Positions 46,201-57,904 are shown, counted from the stretch's first letter. The stretch: DNA of 64,000 nt from Clostridium thermobutyricum DSM 4928 (GCF_002050515.1 NZ_LTAY01000070.1:1-64000), one strand, 5' to 3'. Notes: a model not told the origin generated them from the sequence alone. Numbers and translations are program-made.

Positions 46201-46784
46201 CAAGAATAAAAGTTTCAAATGATGATGTTATAGAAGCTGGAGACGAAATAACTGAAGGTTCAGTTAATCCACATGATATAATGGCAATAAAAGGTGTTGA
46301 TGGAGCTAGAAGATATCTTTTATCAGAAGTTCAAAAAGTTTATAGACTTCAAGGGGTTGATATCAATGATAAACACTTAGAAGTAGTTGTTAAACAAATG
46401 ACTAGAAAGATAAAAGTAACTGAATCTGGAGATACTAACTTATTACCAGGAACAACTATAGATATATATGATTTTGATGAAGAAAATGATAGAGTTAGAG
46501 AGTTTGGTGGAGAAGAAGCTAAGGGTGAGCAAGTATTACTTGGAATCACTAAAGCTGCTCTAGCAACTGATAGTTTCTTATCAGCAGCTTCATTCCAAGA
46601 AACTACAAGAGTTCTTACAGAGGCAGCGATTAAAGGTAAGATTGATCCATTAGTTGGATTAAAAGAAAATGTTATTATCGGTAAACTAATCCCTGCTGGA
46701 ACTGGTTTAATGAAATACAGAGGTGTAAGATTAGATATAGAAGAAGAGACAGTTGAGGAAGAAATTGTCGGAATAACTGAGTAA
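43248..46784 (+). CDS. rpoC: RNA polymerase beta-prime subunit
   Basis: 1178 residues from TTG 43248. The frame can be opened at TTG 43230, but GGGAGG (43235-43240) lies inside that stretch and the family starts [12 protein letters not shown]. Zinc ligands Cys60, 62, 75 and 78 form the zipper finger; the catalytic NADFDGDQM carries Asp450, 452 and 454, which bind the active-site Mg2+; a second zinc site lies in [11 protein letters not shown]. Co-transcribed with rpoB. Confidence 0.97.
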   Translation: MFELNNFDAIQIGLASPEQIRAWSRGEVKKPETINYRTLKPERDGLFCERIFGPIKDWECHCGKYKRVRYKGIVCDRCGVEVTKAKVRRERMGHIELAAPVSHIWYFKGIPSRMGLILDMSPRSLEKILYFASYVVIDPKETPLLKKQLLNEKEYREAVDKYGEESFIAGMGAEAIQELLGEIDLETQAKELKEELKQSTGQKKVRIIRRLEVIESFKASGNDPRWMIINVIPVIPPDLRPMVQLDGGRFATSDLNDLYRRVINRNNRLKKLLDLGAPDIIVRNEKRMLQEAVDALIDNGRRGRPVTGPGNRPLKSLSDMLKGKQGRFRQNLLGKRVDYSGRSVIVVGPELQMYQCGLPKEMALELFKPFVMKKLVADGVAHNIKSAKRMVERVSPQVWDILEEVITDHPVLLNRAPTLHRLGIQAFQPVLVEGRAIKLHPLVCTAYNADFDGDQMAVHVPLSVEAQAEARFLMLAAGNIMKPSDGKPVSVPTQDMVLGSYYITMDKEGAKGSGKYFTSKDEAIMAYQVKAIEIHADIFVRMYREVNGEMKSGIIKTTVGKLIFNESIPQDLGFVDRENPEEMFNLEVDFLITKKSLGTLINKCYMKHGATKTSIMLDKIKALGYHYSSIGAITVAASDMIVPHEKYDLLKDADETVEKIEKMYKRGFISEDERYERVIEKWTKTTEDVANVLMDSLDKFNPIFMMADSGARGSKSQIKQLAGMRGLMASPSGKILELPIRASFREGLDVLEYFMSTHGARKGNADTALKTADSGYLTRRLVDVSQDVIVRSEDCGSTNGIVVSEIKEGNEVIEGLEERLTGRYTAEDVVDPTTGEVLAPFDTYMDQPLAEKITKAGIKKVKIKSPFTCKCKIGVCSKCYGMNMATAQKINIGEAVGIIAAQSIGEPGTQLTMRTFHTGGVASAGDITQGLPRVEELFEARKPKGLAIVSEIDGTIKIEETKKKRTVHVIGADGEEVSYDIPFGSRIKVSNDDVIEAGDEITEGSVNPHDIMAIKGVDGARRYLLSEVQKVYRLQGVDINDKHLEVVVKQMTRKIKVTESGDTNLLPGTTIDIYDFDEENDRVREFGGEEAKGEQVLLGITKAALATDSFLSAASFQETTRVLTEAAIKGKIDPLVGLKENVIIGKLIPAGTGLMKYRGVRLDIEEETVEEEIVGITE

Positions 46785-46793
46785 TTTATTTTA

Positions 46794-46822
46794 TTGACAT
46801 CTTATTTCTAAAATGATACAAT
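46794..46822 (+). promoter_or_regulatory. Promoter of rpsL-rpsG-fusA
   Basis: TTGACA (46794-46799), 17-base spacer, TACAAT (46817-46822), 10 bases after the rpoC stop. A second TATAAT at 46931-46936 lacks a well-placed -35. Confidence 0.8.
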
Positions 46823-46825
46823 ACG

Positions 46826-46852
46826 AGTTGTGTGTTTTAGGCACACAACTCA
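46826..46852 (+). promoter_or_regulatory. 5'-terminal hairpin of the rpsL leader
   Basis: GAGTTGTGTG and CACACAACTC form a perfect 10-bp stem around TTTTAGG, beginning at about the predicted transcription start. There is no T tract. Two more stems follow in the leader, AAATACT/AGTATTT at 46953-46971 and ATTTATCT/AGATAAAT at 47014-47042, the last ending 7 bases before the AGGAGG of rpsL. Confidence 0.65.
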
Positions 46853-47062
46853 TATATATTAATTATAAATTAAGCAAGAAATAACAAGTAAAAGTTATAA
46901 AAATTTGTAGATTTTACTGAAAATTTATTGTATAATTTACATTAGTTCGCTAAAATACTTTTATAGTATTTGAAAGTTGGATTGGTAGTCAAATATAAGG
47001 ACTATTAACTTTGATTTATCTAATATTTATATATAGATAAATAAAATTCAGGAGGTGAAAAA

Positions 47063-47437
47063 ATGCCAACTATAAGCCAATTAGTAAGAAAAGGAAGAAA
47101 AGTTGCTGTAAGTAAATCAAACTCACCAGCACTTAAAAACTGTCCACAAAGAAGAGGAGTATGTACAGTAGTTAAAACTTCAACTCCAAAGAAACCTAAC
47201 TCAGCCCTAAGAAAGGTTGCCAGAGTAAGATTAACAAACGGATATGAAGTTACTGCATACATTGGTGGTGTAGGTCACAACTTACAAGAACATAGTGTTG
47301 TTCTTATAAGAGGTGGAAGAGTAAAAGACCTTCCTGGGGTTAGATACCACATCGTAAGAGGAGCACTTGACTGTGCTGGTGTAGCTAACAGAATGCAAGG
47401 AAGATCAAAGTACGGTGCTAAGAGACCTAAGAAATAG
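47063..47437 (+). CDS. rpsL: Ribosomal protein S12
   Basis: 124 residues of the decoding centre. [15 protein letters not shown] retains Lys43, and the [14 protein letters not shown] loop is unchanged, so streptomycin-resistance substitutions are not present. Start after AGGAGGTG. Confidence 0.98.
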   Translation: MPTISQLVRKGRKVAVSKSNSPALKNCPQRRGVCTVVKTSTPKKPNSALRKVARVRLTNGYEVTAYIGGVGHNLQEHSVVLIRGGRVKDLPGVRYHIVRGALDCAGVANRMQGRSKYGAKRPKK

Positions 47438-47573
47438 GATTCTTAAACTAATGTAGTGCTTATCTTCGGCATTTACATAGATTTTATAAATGGTATATTA
47501 TTTAGTTTATATAGATGTAGAGAGAAGCACTTTACGGTAATTTATTACCGAGTACCAATGAACTTAAATTTAA

Positions 47574-48065
<492 letters not shown>

Positions 48066-48139
48066 TTTCAAAACTGTTTTGGCTTTGGCCAGGACAGTTT
48101 TGTCGAATATAAAATTACTCATTGAGAGGAGGAATTATT

Positions 48140-50212
48140 GTGGGAAGAGAATTTCCTTTAGAGAAGTTTCGTAATATAGGAATTATGGCTCACATAGATG
48201 CTGGTAAAACAACAACTACAGAGCGTATATTATTCTACACTGGTAGAACACACAAAATTGGTGAAACACACGATGGTGCTTCACAAATGGACTGGATGGC
48301 ACAAGAGCAAGAAAGAGGTATAACAATTACTTCAGCTGCAACTTTCTGCCAATGGAAAGGTCACGCTATCAATATAATTGATACTCCAGGTCACGTAGAT
48401 TTTACAGTTGAGGTTGAAAGATCATTAAGATGTCTTGACTCAGCTATAACTGTATTAGATGCTAAAAGTGGAGTTGAGCCTCAAACTGAAACAGTTTGGA
48501 GACAGGCAGACAATTATGGAGTTCCAAGAGCAATATATGTAAATAAAATGGATGCTACTGGAGCAGACTTCTATAACTGTATAAATTCAGTTAGAGATAG
48601 ATTAAAATCAAACGCAATTGCAATACAAATTCCAATAGGTGCTGAAAGTACATTCGTAGGAATGATAGATTTAATTGAAAATATAGCACTTATTCATAAA
48701 GATGACTTAGGAAAAGACATCGAAAGAGGAGAAATCCCAGCTGAACTAAAAGATAAAGCTGAAGAATACAGAAACATAATGATAGAAGCTATAGCTGAAA
48801 CTGATGAAGAGTTAATGATGAAATATTTAGATGGTGAAGAGTTAACTGTTGAAGAGTTAAAAGCTGCTTTAAGAAAAGCAACTATAGCTAATGAAATAGT
48901 TCCTGTAATCTGTGGTTCATCATATAAAAACAAAGGTGTTCAAGAAATGATTGACTTAGTTGTTGATTACTTACCATCACCTTTAGATATACCTCCAGTT
49001 AAAGGAGTAGAAGTTGATGATCCAGAAAAAGTTCTTGAAAGAGAAGCAAGCGATGATGCACCAATGTCAGCATTAGCATTCAAAATCGCTACTGACCCAT
49101 TTGTTGGAAGATTAGCTTTCACAAGAGTTTATTCAGGAGTTATGGAGAGCGGTACATATGTACTTAACTCAACTAAAGGTAAAAAAGAAAGAATCGGTAG
49201 ACTTGTTAAAATGCACGCTAACTCAAGAGAAGAAATCAGTGAATTAAGAGCTGGTGACTTAGGAGCTATAGTTGGATTAAAGAACACAACTACTGGAGAT
49301 ACTTTATGTACTGAATCAGCTCCAATCATACTAGAAAGTATGGAATTCCCAGAACCAGTTATATCAATTGCTATTGAACCAAAAACTAAAGCTGGGCAAG
49401 AAAAGATGGGATTAGCTTTAGCTAAATTAGCAGAGGAAGATCCAACTTTTAAAACATGGACTGATCAAGAAACAGGCCAAACAATCATCGCTGGTATGGG
49501 TGAATTACACTTAGATATCATTGTTGATAGACTTCAAAGAGAATTCAAGGTTGAGTGTAATGTTGGTGCACCTCAAGTTGCTTACAAAGAAACTATCAGA
49601 GAAGCTGTTAAAGCTGAAGGGAAATTTGTAAGACAATCAGGTGGTAAAGGACAATATGGTCACTGTTGGATTGAAATGATACCACATGATGGAGAATACG
49701 AATTCGAAAATGCTATCGTTGGAGGAGCTATTCCAAAAGAATATATTCCTGCAGTAGATAACGGAATAAGAGAAGCATCTGAAAGCGGAGTTATAGCTGG
49801 TTATCCAACTATAAACTTTAAAGTTAAATGTTATGACGGTTCATATCATGATGTCGATTCATCAGAAATGGCATTTAAAATAGCTGGATCAATGGCATTT
49901 AAAAATGCTATGAAGAAAGCTAACCCAGTATTACTTGAACCATCAATGAAGGTTGAAGTAGTTGTACCAGAAGAGTACATGGGAGATGTTATGGGTGATA
50001 TCAACTCAAGAAGAGGAAGAATTGAAGGTATGGAAGCAAGAAATGGTGCTCAGGTTATAAGAGCATTTGTTCCATTATCTGAAATGTTTGGATATGCAAC
50101 TACATTAAGATCAAGAACTCAAGGTAGAGGAACTTATGTAATGGTATTTGATCATTATGAAGAAGTACCTAAGAGTATTCAAGAAGATATAGTAGGAAAA
50201 AGAGAAAAGTAG
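48140..50212 (+). CDS. fusA: Elongation factor G
   Basis: 690 residues. Drives ribosome translocation. GTPase motifs [23 protein letters not shown] and NKMD, then domains II-V with the GKGQYGH and [14 protein letters not shown] segments. Start GTG 48140 follows GAGGAGG by seven bases; the longer frame from 48122 would place that site inside the gene. Confidence 0.97.
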   Translation: MGREFPLEKFRNIGIMAHIDAGKTTTTERILFYTGRTHKIGETHDGASQMDWMAQEQERGITITSAATFCQWKGHAINIIDTPGHVDFTVEVERSLRCLDSAITVLDAKSGVEPQTETVWRQADNYGVPRAIYVNKMDATGADFYNCINSVRDRLKSNAIAIQIPIGAESTFVGMIDLIENIALIHKDDLGKDIERGEIPAELKDKAEEYRNIMIEAIAETDEELMMKYLDGEELTVEELKAALRKATIANEIVPVICGSSYKNKGVQEMIDLVVDYLPSPLDIPPVKGVEVDDPEKVLEREASDDAPMSALAFKIATDPFVGRLAFTRVYSGVMESGTYVLNSTKGKKERIGRLVKMHANSREEISELRAGDLGAIVGLKNTTTGDTLCTESAPIILESMEFPEPVISIAIEPKTKAGQEKMGLALAKLAEEDPTFKTWTDQETGQTIIAGMGELHLDIIVDRLQREFKVECNVGAPQVAYKETIREAVKAEGKFVRQSGGKGQYGHCWIEMIPHDGEYEFENAIVGGAIPKEYIPAVDNGIREASESGVIAGYPTINFKVKCYDGSYHDVDSSEMAFKIAGSMAFKNAMKKANPVLLEPSMKVEVVVPEEYMGDVMGDINSRRGRIEGMEARNGAQVIRAFVPLSEMFGYATTLRSRTQGRGTYVMVFDHYEEVPKSIQEDIVGKREK

Positions 50213-50236
50213 AATTTCCTAATTAAATATAAATAG

Positions 50237-50262
50237 AAGATGACGTATAATCGTCATCTTCA
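50237..50262 (+). repeat. Hairpin after fusA
   Basis: GAAGATGACG and CGTCATCTTC form a perfect 10-bp stem around TATAAT, but with no T tract, so termination here is doubtful. It precedes the second tuf promoter. Confidence 0.6.
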
Positions 50263-50292
50263 TAAAAAATATTAAGAATTTCAAATAAGTTA

Positions 50293-50321
50293 TTCATAAT
50301 ATTGACTTAATAAGTTATAAT
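50293..50321 (+). promoter_or_regulatory. Promoter of the second tuf gene
   Basis: TTCATA (50293-50298), 17-base spacer, TATAAT (50316-50321). A TTGACT at 50302 is too near this -10 to pair with it. Confidence 0.6.
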
Positions 50322-50367
50322 ATGACTGAGATATTATTAAATAAAGGACATAAGGGAGGAATTTACA

Positions 50368-51561
50368 ATGTCAAAAGCAAAATTCGAAAGAAGTAAACCA
50401 CACGTAAATATCGGAACTATCGGTCACGTTGACCACGGTAAAACTACATTAACAGCAGCTATTACTACAGTATTAGCTAACAAAGGATTCGCTGAATCAT
50501 TCAAATATGACGAAATCGATAAAGCGCCAGAAGAAAAAGAAAGAGGAATCACAATCAACACTGCACACGTTGAGTATGAAACAGAAAACAGACACTATGC
50601 ACACGTTGACTGTCCAGGACACGCTGACTACGTTAAGAACATGATTACAGGAGCAGCACAAATGGACGGAGCTATCTTAGTTTGTTCAGCAGCAGATGGA
50701 CCAATGCCACAAACAAGAGAGCACATCCTTCTTGCATCAAGAGTTGGAGTTGACCACATCGTAGTATTCTTAAACAAAGCAGATATGGTTGATGACGAAG
50801 AATTATTAGAATTAGTAGAAATGGAAATCAGAGAGTTATTAATCGAATACAACCTCCCAGGAGATGATATTCCAGTAATAACAGGATCAGCTTTAAAAGC
50901 ATTAGAAAACCCAACTGATCCAGAAGCTACTAAATGTATAGATGAATTAATGGCAGCTGTAGACAGCTACATCCCAACTCCAGAAAGAGCTACAGATAAA
51001 GCATTCTTAATGCCAGTAGAAGATGTATTCACAATAACTGGTAGAGGAACTGTTGCTACAGGAAGAGTTGAAAGTGGAATACTTCATGTAGGAGACGAAG
51101 TTGAAATCGTAGGATTACAAGAAGAAAGAAGAAAAACTGTAATAACAGGAATAGAAATGTTCAGAAAATTATTAGACGAAGCGCAAGCTGGAGATAACAT
51201 CGGAGCATTATTAAGAGGGGTTCAAAGAACTGAAATCGAAAGAGGGCAAGTTTTAGCTAAACCAGGATCAGTTAACCCACACAAAAAATTCGTAGGTCAA
51301 GTATACGTACTTAAAAAAGAAGAAGGTGGAAGACACACTCCATTCTTCGATGGATACAGACCACAATTCTACTTCAGAACAACTGACGTTACAGGATCAA
51401 TCAAATTACCAGAAGGAATGGAAATGGTTATGCCTGGAGACCACATTGATATGGAAGTTGAATTAATTACTCCTATCGCTATGGATGAAGGATTAAGATT
51501 CGCTATCAGAGAAGGTGGAAGAACAGTAGGTTCAGGAGTTGTTACTAAAGTTTTAGGATAA
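50368..51561 (+). CDS. tuf: Elongation factor Tu (second copy)
   Basis: 397 residues; same protein as the copy at 34417 except Ser159 to Ile and Phe163 to Leu. Those changes come from single bases at 50843 (G to T) and 50854 (T to C), 11 bases apart, and I saw no other difference in the gene. The matching stretch extends from GGAGGAATTTACAATG before the start to ATTAGTAAATA after the stop. Position after fusA is the usual site of tuf in the str operon. It has its own promoter and a strong terminator. Confidence 0.97.
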   Translation: MSKAKFERSKPHVNIGTIGHVDHGKTTLTAAITTVLANKGFAESFKYDEIDKAPEEKERGITINTAHVEYETENRHYAHVDCPGHADYVKNMITGAAQMDGAILVCSAADGPMPQTREHILLASRVGVDHIVVFLNKADMVDDEELLELVEMEIRELLIEYNLPGDDIPVITGSALKALENPTDPEATKCIDELMAAVDSYIPTPERATDKAFLMPVEDVFTITGRGTVATGRVESGILHVGDEVEIVGLQEERRKTVITGIEMFRKLLDEAQAGDNIGALLRGVQRTEIERGQVLAKPGSVNPHKKFVGQVYVLKKEEGGRHTPFFDGYRPQFYFRTTDVTGSIKLPEGMEMVMPGDHIDMEVELITPIAMDEGLRFAIREGGRTVGSGVVTKVLG

Positions 51562-51585
51562 TTAGTAAATAGCTTTTAATATAAT

Positions 51586-51620
51586 AAATAGTTAGGGAGA
51601 CGTCCCTAACTATTTTTTTA
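51586..51620 (+). terminator. Terminator of the second tuf gene
   Basis: AAATAGTTAGGGA and TCCCTAACTATTT form a perfect 13-bp stem around GACG-type loop sequence, followed by T residues. It closes the rpsL-fusA-tuf block. Confidence 0.93.
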
Positions 51621-52072
51621 TAAATAAGAATTTAATTTTGATATGTAATCAATAGAAAAATTAAAGATTATTGGGAGATTGATTAAATGTAAAAATTTAG
51701 AATGCAAATTTGATATTAGTAATATACATTAAAATATATTAACAATTATATCCAATTTGAAATTTTTAATATAAAATAATGATTAATAAATATGTAAATT
51801 ATATATTTAAAGTTTATGATTATATAATATGAATAATATTATATAATAGTTATATAAAAAAATAATATAGATGTATAAGAAAAATAAAATTTTTAAAATT
51901 ATGTGTGAGTATAAAAGCTAAAAACATATAATTTTAAAAAATTTTTTATTGGTAAAATACAGATAATAAATACCAATAAATAAAATGTAAAAAAAGCTTG
52001 ATATTTTATCTAAATACATATAGAATATAGAGAGCGAATGAGAAAAGAATAAAATTTATTTATTCAAAAGGC
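51621..52072. other. Gene-free A+T-rich region before the S10 operon
   Basis: About 450 bases with no credible open frame in either strand (dense stops) and almost no G or C. The one clear structure is an inverted repeat, TTTATTGGTA (51945-51954) and TACCAATAAA (51971-51980), 16 bases apart. It is the longest stretch without a gene in the window; I see no tRNA, known ncRNA or promoter in it before 52073. Confidence 0.7.
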
Positions 52073-52101
52073 TTGAAATGCTCATATAAAAATAGTATAA
52101 T
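52073..52101 (+). promoter_or_regulatory. Promoter of the S10-spc operon
   Basis: TTGAAA (52073-52078), 17-base spacer, TATAAT (52096-52101), immediately before the structured leader. Confidence 0.85.
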
Positions 52102-52108
52102 ATAGGAG

Positions 52109-52210
52109 TTGTATAGCATGCGGCGATGAGTCAAGAGGTTGCCGGACTTCCGGGGAATTCTTGATGAGTATGTCAGGATCTAGAATCCGACGACAGGGAT
52201 TCTATACATT
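52109..52210 (+). ncRNA. Structured S10-operon leader RNA (probably L4-responsive)
   Basis: A G+C-rich island in A+T-rich DNA. GTATAG (52111-52116) pairs with CTATAC (52202-52207) to close the fold; inside are TCAAGA/TCTTGA with a CCGGA/CCGG hairpin, and AGAATCC/GGGATTCT at the 3' side. In Firmicutes, ribosomal protein L4 regulates the S10 operon through such a leader; rplD is third in this operon. The regulator is inferred. Confidence 0.68.
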
Positions 52211-52310
52211 TGATTTGTTTCTAAAAAATATGAAACACCAGGAACAGTTTATAGAATAACCGCTGTTGTACGTTAGAAGTAAAGCGTACATGAAAAGGAG
52301 GGAAACCGAG

Positions 52311-52619
52311 ATGTCAAAACAAAAAATAAGAATCAGATTAAAAGCTTTTGATCACACTATATTAGATCAATCAGCTGAAAAAATCGTTGAAACTGCAAAG
52401 TCAACAGGTGCTAAAGTTGTAGGACCAGTTCCATTACCAACTGAAAAAGATGTTGTTACTATATTAAGAGCAGTTCACAAATATAAAGACTCTAGAGAGC
52501 AATTCGAAATAAGAACTCACAAGAGACTTATAGATATCGTTAATCCATCACCAAAAACTGTAGATGCATTAATGAGATTAAATCTACCAGCTGGTGTAGA
52601 TATCGAAATAAAGCTATAA
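52311..52619 (+). CDS. rpsJ: Ribosomal protein S10
   Basis: 102 residues. The longer frame from 52266 includes GGAGGGAAA, so the start is ATG 52311 ([14 protein letters not shown]). Contains the long loop [33 protein letters not shown] that also binds NusG/NusB partners. First gene of the S10-spc series. Confidence 0.97.
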   Translation: MSKQKIRIRLKAFDHTILDQSAEKIVETAKSTGAKVVGPVPLPTEKDVVTILRAVHKYKDSREQFEIRTHKRLIDIVNPSPKTVDALMRLNLPAGVDIEIKL

Positions 52620-52696
52620 TAATTAGCTAAAAATATTAAGACATTGAACTATTAAGATTGGAAACAATCCGCTAGTAGTTTGGGAGGTGTAAATAC

Positions 52697-53326
52697 ATGA
52701 AAAAAGCTATAATAGGTAAAAAAATAGGTATGACTCAAATATTCGATGAGAATGGTAAAGTTGTTCCTGTAACTGTAGTTGAAGCTGGTCCATGTGTTGT
52801 TGTTCAAAAGAAAACTATTGAAAAAGATGGTTATGAAGCAATACAAGTTGGTTTTGGAGACATAAGAGAAAAATTAGTTAACAAACCAAGAAAAGGGCAA
52901 TTTGCTAAAGCTGGAGTTTCATTAAGAAGAACTCTTAAAGAATTTAGATTAGAAAGCGTTGCTGAATATGAAGTAGGTCAAGAAATTACTGCTGACGTAT
53001 TTGCAGCTGGAGACAAAGTAGATGTATCAGGTGTTTCTAAAGGTAAGGGATACCAAGGTACAATTAAGAGATGGAATGCTCAAAGAGGACCAATGTCACA
53101 CGGTTCTAAATTCCACAGAGCACCAGGTTCAATGGGAGCATCTTCAGATCCTTCAAGAACATTCAAGAATAAGAAAATGCCAGGACATATGGGTGCTGAA
53201 AATAAAACTGTTTTAAACTTAGAAGTAGTAAAAGTAATAGCTGATAAAAACTTAATACTAATCAAGGGTGGTATCCCAGGACCTAACAAAGGTACAGTAG
53301 TAATAAGAAATACAGTAAGAGCTTAA
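52697..53326 (+). CDS. rplC: Ribosomal protein L3
   Basis: 209 residues; [15 protein letters not shown] at the start and the [20 protein letters not shown] loop that reaches the peptidyl-transferase centre. Preceded by GGGAGGTG. Confidence 0.97.
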   Translation: MKKAIIGKKIGMTQIFDENGKVVPVTVVEAGPCVVVQKKTIEKDGYEAIQVGFGDIREKLVNKPRKGQFAKAGVSLRRTLKEFRLESVAEYEVGQEITADVFAAGDKVDVSGVSKGKGYQGTIKRWNAQRGPMSHGSKFHRAPGSMGASSDPSRTFKNKKMPGHMGAENKTVLNLEVVKVIADKNLILIKGGIPGPNKGTVVIRNTVRA

Positions 53327-53351
53327 TTTCTAGAAGAAAGGAGGAAGCAGG

Positions 53352-53972
53352 ATGCCTACAGTAGGATTATTTAATAAAGAAGGTAAAAAAATGGAAGATA
53401 TTCAATTAAATGATGGAATCTTCGGAGTTGAAATAAATGAAAGCGCAATGCATCAAGTAGTTGTTGCTTTATTAGCTAACAAGAGACAAGGAACTCAATC
53501 AGCTAAAACAAGAGCTGAAGTTAGAGGAGGCGGAATTAAGCCTTGGAGACAAAAAGGAACTGGTAGAGCAAGACAAGGTTCAATCAGAGCTCCACAATGG
53601 ATCAAAGGTGGTATAGTATTCGCACCAAAGCCAAGAGATTATAGAATGGCAACACCAAAGAGCATGAAGAGAGTAGCAATGCTTTCAGCTTTATCTAGCA
53701 AAGTTCAAGAAGGACAAATGTTAGTAGTTGAAGATTTAGCTTTTGATTCAATCAAAACTAAAAATGTTGTAAACTTCTTAAATGCTATAGAAGCTAAGAA
53801 AACTTTAATTATTACAGCTGAATCAAATGAAGTAGTTTATAAGTCAGCTAGAAACATTGAAGGTGTTGCGGTTATACCTGCAAACAACATCAACGTTTAT
53901 GACTTACTTAAATTTGAAAAAGTAGTTATGACTAAAGATGCCGTATCAAAAATTGAGGAGGTGTACGCATAA
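53352..53972 (+). CDS. rplD: Ribosomal protein L4
   Basis: 206 residues. Its extended loop ([29 protein letters not shown], central part) lines the exit tunnel, where macrolide-resistance changes arise; none is evident. Candidate regulator of its own operon through the leader at 52109. Stop overlaps the rplW start by one base. Confidence 0.97.
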   Translation: MPTVGLFNKEGKKMEDIQLNDGIFGVEINESAMHQVVVALLANKRQGTQSAKTRAEVRGGGIKPWRQKGTGRARQGSIRAPQWIKGGIVFAPKPRDYRMATPKSMKRVAMLSALSSKVQEGQMLVVEDLAFDSIKTKNVVNFLNAIEAKKTLIITAESNEVVYKSARNIEGVAVIPANNINVYDLLKFEKVVMTKDAVSKIEEVYA

Positions 53973-54265
53973 TGAAATTAACAAGCCATGATATCATAAG
54001 AAAACCTGTTATTACTGAAAAAAGTATGGCAGCAATGGCAGAAAATAAGTACACTTTCATAGTTCACATCAATGCTAACAAATCTCAAATAAAGAGAGCT
54101 GTTGAAGAAGTATTCAACGTAAAAGTTGCTGATGTTAAAACATTAAGAACTATGGGAAAAACTAAGAGAATGGGTGTTCACGTAGGAAAGAGAGCAGACT
54201 TCAAAAAAGCTATGGTTACATTAGCTGAAGGAAGCTCAATAGAATTCTTCGAAGGAATGCAATAG
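53972..54265 (+). CDS. rplW: Ribosomal protein L23
   Basis: 97 residues at the tunnel exit, docking site for trigger factor and signal recognition particle. Conserved [12 protein letters not shown] start and [17 protein letters not shown]. Overlaps rplD by one base (TAATG). Confidence 0.97.
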   Translation: MKLTSHDIIRKPVITEKSMAAMAENKYTFIVHINANKSQIKRAVEEVFNVKVADVKTLRTMGKTKRMGVHVGKRADFKKAMVTLAEGSSIEFFEGMQ

Positions 54266-54329
54266 GCCCATTAGGTGATTTATTGGCATATTAAGATGCC
54301 AGATAAGCTGAATTAAGGAGGGAATTTAA

Positions 54330-55163
54330 ATGGCAGTTAAAACATTTAGACCTACTACCCCTTCAAGAAGAAACATGACAATGGCTACATTTGATGAGAT
54401 TACAACAAACTCACCAGAAAAGTCACTTTTAGTTTCTTTAAAGAAAACAGGTGGTAGAAATGCACAAGGTAAAATAACTGTTAGACACCATGGTGGTGGT
54501 GCAAAAAGAAAATACAGAATAATAGATTTCAAGAGAAATAAAGATGGTGTTCCAGCAAAAGTTGCTACTATCGAATATGATCCAAACAGATCAGCATATA
54601 TTGCTCTTGTAGTTTATTCAGATGGAGAAAAGAGATACATAATTGCTCCTAACGGATTAAACGTTGGTGACGTTATAGTATCAGGTGCTGATGCAGATAT
54701 CAAACCAGGAAATGCATTACAATTAGCTAATATCCCAGTTGGTACATTCATACACAATGTTGAATTACAAGCTGGTAAAGGAGCTCAATTAGTAAGAGCT
54801 GCTGGTGGATCAGCACAATTAATGGCTAAAGAAGGTAAGTATGCAACATTAAGATTACCTTCAGGAGAAATGAGATATGTAAGAATCGAATGTAGAGCTA
54901 CAATCGGTACTGTATCAAATCCAACTAACGATATCGTTAAGATTGGTAAAGCAGGTAGAAAAAGACACATGGGATGGAGACCTACAGTAAGAGGATCTGT
55001 TATGAACCCTTGTGATCACCCACACGGAGGAGGAGAAGGAAGATCTCCAATCGGAAGAAAGAGTCCAGTTACTCCATGGGGTAAACCAGCACTTGGTTAC
55101 AAAACTAGAAAAACTAAGAAATACTCAGATAAATTTATTATTAAGAGAAGAAATAGTAAGTAA
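54330..55163 (+). CDS. rplB: Ribosomal protein L2
   Basis: 277 residues; required for peptidyl transfer and subunit joining. [16 protein letters not shown] near 48-63 and the [18 protein letters not shown] loop that carries the critical histidine are intact. A TGGCAT/ATGCCA hairpin lies in the 64-base spacer upstream. Confidence 0.97.
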   Translation: MAVKTFRPTTPSRRNMTMATFDEITTNSPEKSLLVSLKKTGGRNAQGKITVRHHGGGAKRKYRIIDFKRNKDGVPAKVATIEYDPNRSAYIALVVYSDGEKRYIIAPNGLNVGDVIVSGADADIKPGNALQLANIPVGTFIHNVELQAGKGAQLVRAAGGSAQLMAKEGKYATLRLPSGEMRYVRIECRATIGTVSNPTNDIVKIGKAGRKRHMGWRPTVRGSVMNPCDHPHGGGEGRSPIGRKSPVTPWGKPALGYKTRKTKKYSDKFIIKRRNSK

Positions 55164-55229
55164 TATGAAGAGAATACTTATTCTCTTCATGGCTGAGAAT
55201 GTAAAAGTTCTGAAGGGAGGCAATATATA

Positions 55230-55505
55230 ATGAGTAGATCAACTAAAAAAGGACCATTTGTTCACGCTAAACTATTAAAGCAAATAGAAGAAATGAACGC
55301 TAATGGAGAACACAAAGTTGTTAAAACTTGGTCAAGAAGTTCAACAATATTCCCACAAATGATTGGACACACAATTGCTGTTCATGATGGAAGAAAACAC
55401 GTTCCTGTATATATATCAGAAGATATGGTAGGACACAAACTTGGTGAATTCTCACTAACTAGAACATTCAAAGGACATGATGATAAAACATCAAAAAGAA
55501 AGTAG
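55230..55505 (+). CDS. rpsS: Ribosomal protein S19
   Basis: 91 residues; [11 protein letters not shown] start, [22 protein letters not shown] and the C-terminal [12 protein letters not shown] that contacts the A-site finger. Preceded by AAGGGAGG. Confidence 0.97.
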   Translation: MSRSTKKGPFVHAKLLKQIEEMNANGEHKVVKTWSRSSTIFPQMIGHTIAVHDGRKHVPVYISEDMVGHKLGEFSLTRTFKGHDDKTSKRK

Positions 55506-55528
55506 TACCCTGGAAAGGAGGAACATAA

Positions 55529-55864
55529 ATGGAAGCTAGAGCTATAGCTAAATATGTAAGAATGTCTCCAATAAAGGTAGGAGCTGTTCTTGATTTAATA
55601 AGAGGAAAGAATGTTAAAGAAGCTTTCGCTATCTTACAATATACTCCAAGAGAAGCTGCAGTAGTAATTAACAAAGTGTTAAAATCAGCTGTTGCAAATG
55701 CAGAAAATAATTTTGCATTAGATACTGACAAATTAGTAGTATCAGAAGCATACGTAGGTCAAGGTCCAACATTAAAAAGATTTAGACCACACGCTCAAGG
55801 AAGAGCATTCAGAATCAACAAAAAAACAAGCCATATAACAATAGTTGTTAAAGAAAGAGCTTAG
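55529..55864 (+). CDS. rplV: Ribosomal protein L22
   Basis: 111 residues. The tunnel-lining hairpin [21 protein letters not shown] is wild type in form (no duplication or deletion linked to macrolide resistance). Start ATG after AAAGGAGG. Confidence 0.97.
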   Translation: MEARAIAKYVRMSPIKVGAVLDLIRGKNVKEAFAILQYTPREAAVVINKVLKSAVANAENNFALDTDKLVVSEAYVGQGPTLKRFRPHAQGRAFRINKKTSHITIVVKERA

Positions 55865-55882
55865 AAGAAGGAGGGAAACGAA

Positions 55883-56551
55883 GTGGGTCAAAAAGTAAAT
55901 CCTCACGGACTTAGAGTAGGAGTTATCAAAGGCTGGGATGCAAAATGGTATGCTAATAAAAAAGATTTTGCTGACAACCTAATTGAAGATAACAAAATCA
56001 GAAATTTCGTTAAAAAAGAACTTTTCACAGCTGGAATTTCAAAAATTGAAATAGAAAGAGCTGCAAAAAGAGTTAAATTAAATATACACACTGCTAAGCC
56101 TGGTGTTATAATCGGAAAAGGCGGAGCTGGAATTGAAGCTTTAAAGAAAAAATTAGCTCAATTCACTTCAGGTAAAAACCTATTAATCAACATCGTTGAA
56201 GTTAAAAATGTAGAAAGAGATTCTCAATTAATGGCTGAAAATGTTGCAGCACAATTAGAAAAGAGAATTTCATTCAGAAGAGCTATGAAACAAACTATCC
56301 AAAGAGCTATGAAGCACAATGGAGTAAAAGGAGTTAAAATAGCTTGTTCAGGAAGATTAGGTGGAGCTGAAATCGCTAGAACTGAACAATATCATGAAGG
56401 TACAATTCCACTACAAACTTTAAGAGCTGATATTGACTATGGATTTGCAGAAGCAGATACAACTTACGGAAAAATCGGAGTTAAAGTTTGGGTTTATAAT
56501 GGAGAAGTTCTTCCAACTAAAAAAGTTGAAAAGGAAGAAGTTAACGCATAG
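55883..56551 (+). CDS. rpsC: Ribosomal protein S3
   Basis: 222 residues from GTG behind GGAGGG. KH domain with [18 protein letters not shown]; forms part of the mRNA entry helicase with S4 and S5. [13 protein letters not shown] is the usual start. Confidence 0.97.
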   Translation: MGQKVNPHGLRVGVIKGWDAKWYANKKDFADNLIEDNKIRNFVKKELFTAGISKIEIERAAKRVKLNIHTAKPGVIIGKGGAGIEALKKKLAQFTSGKNLLINIVEVKNVERDSQLMAENVAAQLEKRISFRRAMKQTIQRAMKHNGVKGVKIACSGRLGGAEIARTEQYHEGTIPLQTLRADIDYGFAEADTTYGKIGVKVWVYNGEVLPTKKVEKEEVNA

Positions 56552-56577
56552 GACGCATTGGAAAGGAGGAATAAATC

Positions 56578-57012
56578 ATGTTAATGCCTAAAAGAGTTAA
56601 GCATCGTAAGGTACAACGTGGTAGAATGAAAGGTAAAGCTACAAGAGGAAACTTTTTAGCTTACGGAGATTATGGAATTCAAGCTACAACTTGTGGATGG
56701 ATCACTAGTAATCAAATAGAGTCTGCCAGAATTGCTATAAATAGATATATCAAAAGAGGAGGAAAACTTTGGATAAAGATCTTCCCAGATAAACCAGTTA
56801 CTGAAAAGCCAGCTGAAACAAGAATGGGTTCAGGTAAAGGTTCACCAGAATACTGGGTAGCAGTAGTTAAACCTGGTAGAGTATTATTCGAACTATCAGG
56901 AGTAAATGAAGAAGTTGCAAGAGAAGCTATGAGACTTGCATCACACAAACTTCCTGTAAAGACTAAGTTCGTTACAAGAAGAGATTTTGAGGAAATGGGT
57001 GGTGAAGAATAA
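56578..57012 (+). CDS. rplP: Ribosomal protein L16
   Basis: 144 residues; [19 protein letters not shown] start, which follows AAAGGAGG, and [19 protein letters not shown] near the A-site tRNA elbow. The last codons overlap rpmC (TAATG). Confidence 0.97.
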   Translation: MLMPKRVKHRKVQRGRMKGKATRGNFLAYGDYGIQATTCGWITSNQIESARIAINRYIKRGGKLWIKIFPDKPVTEKPAETRMGSGKGSPEYWVAVVKPGRVLFELSGVNEEVAREAMRLASHKLPVKTKFVTRRDFEEMGGEE

Positions 57013-57227
57013 TGAAGGCTAGAGAATTAAAAGAATTAAGAGCAAGTAATCCTCAAGATTTAAAAGCTAAATTAGGAGAACTTAAAGCTGAATTATTCAA
57101 CTTAAGATTCCAATTAGCTACAGGACAATTAGAAAATCCTATGAGAATAAGAGAAGTTAAAAAATCTATAGCCCAAATAAAAACCATCTTAAGACAAGAA
57201 GAGTTAAGGGCTGTTGAACAACAGTAA
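57012..57227 (+). CDS. rpmC: Ribosomal protein L29
   Basis: 71 residues, helical hairpin with [25 protein letters not shown]. Near the tunnel exit beside L23. Start overlaps the rplP stop by one base, suggesting coupled translation. Confidence 0.96.
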   Translation: MKARELKELRASNPQDLKAKLGELKAELFNLRFQLATGQLENPMRIREVKKSIAQIKTILRQEELRAVEQQ

Positions 57228-57250
57228 TTACTGGAAGGAGGTATGCCCTA

Positions 57251-57505
57251 ATGGAAAGAGGTTTAAGAAAAAAGAGAATCGGAAGAGTTGTTTCTGATAA
57301 AATGGATAAAACTATTGTAGTTGCAATAGAAACTAAAGTTAGACATCCACTATATGGAAAAACTGTTAACGTAACTACTAAGTTCAAAGCTCATGATGAA
57401 AATAATGAAGCAGGAATTAATGATAGAGTATTAATTATGGAAACAAGACCATTATCAAAAGATAAAAGATGGAGACTTGTTGAGATAGTTGAAAAAGCTA
57501 AATAA
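57251..57505 (+). CDS. rpsQ: Ribosomal protein S17
   Basis: 84 residues, OB-fold binder of 16S r[25 protein letters not shown] and [19 protein letters not shown] are conserved. Start after GGAAGGAGG. Confidence 0.97.
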   Translation: MERGLRKKRIGRVVSDKMDKTIVVAIETKVRHPLYGKTVNVTTKFKAHDENNEAGINDRVLIMETRPLSKDKRWRLVEIVEKAK

Positions 57506-57535
57506 TAGCTTTAGGACTGAAAGGAGGGTAATTCA

Positions 57536-57904
57536 ATGATACAACAACAAACTAGACTTAAAGTTGCTGATAACTCAGGTGCTAAAGAAATCATGTGTAT
57601 CAGAGTTTTAGGTGGTTCTAAAAGAAAGTATGGTAACATTGGAGATATAATCGTTGCTAGCGTTAAAAGTGCAACACCAGGCGGAGTTGTTAAAAAAGGT
57701 GACGTAGTTAAAGCTGTTATCGTTAGATCAGTAAAAGGAATGAAAAGAGCAGACGGTTCATACGTTAAATTTGATGAAAATGCTGCTGTTATAATAAAAG
57801 ATGATAAGCAACCAAGAGGAACTCGTATCTTCGGACCTGTTGCAAGAGAGCTAAGAGATAAAGAATTTAACAAAATTTTATCATTAGCACCAGAAGTTCT
57901 ATAA
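57536..57904 (+). CDS. rplN: Ribosomal protein L14
   Basis: 122 residues; [20 protein letters not shown] start, ending with [20 protein letters not shown]. Lies at the subunit interface and takes part in bridges with 16S rRNA and in RsfS binding. Start after AAAGGAGG. Confidence 0.97.
   Translation: MIQQQTRLKVADNSGAKEIMCIRVLGGSKRKYGNIGDIIVASVKSATPGGVVKKGDVVKAVIVRSVKGMKRADGSYVKFDENAAVIIKDDKQPRGTRIFGPVARELRDKEFNKILSLAPEVL

Noticed and set aside
52266-52310. N-terminal extension of S10
   Set aside because: It includes GGAGGG and part of the leader; the family starts at ATG 52311.
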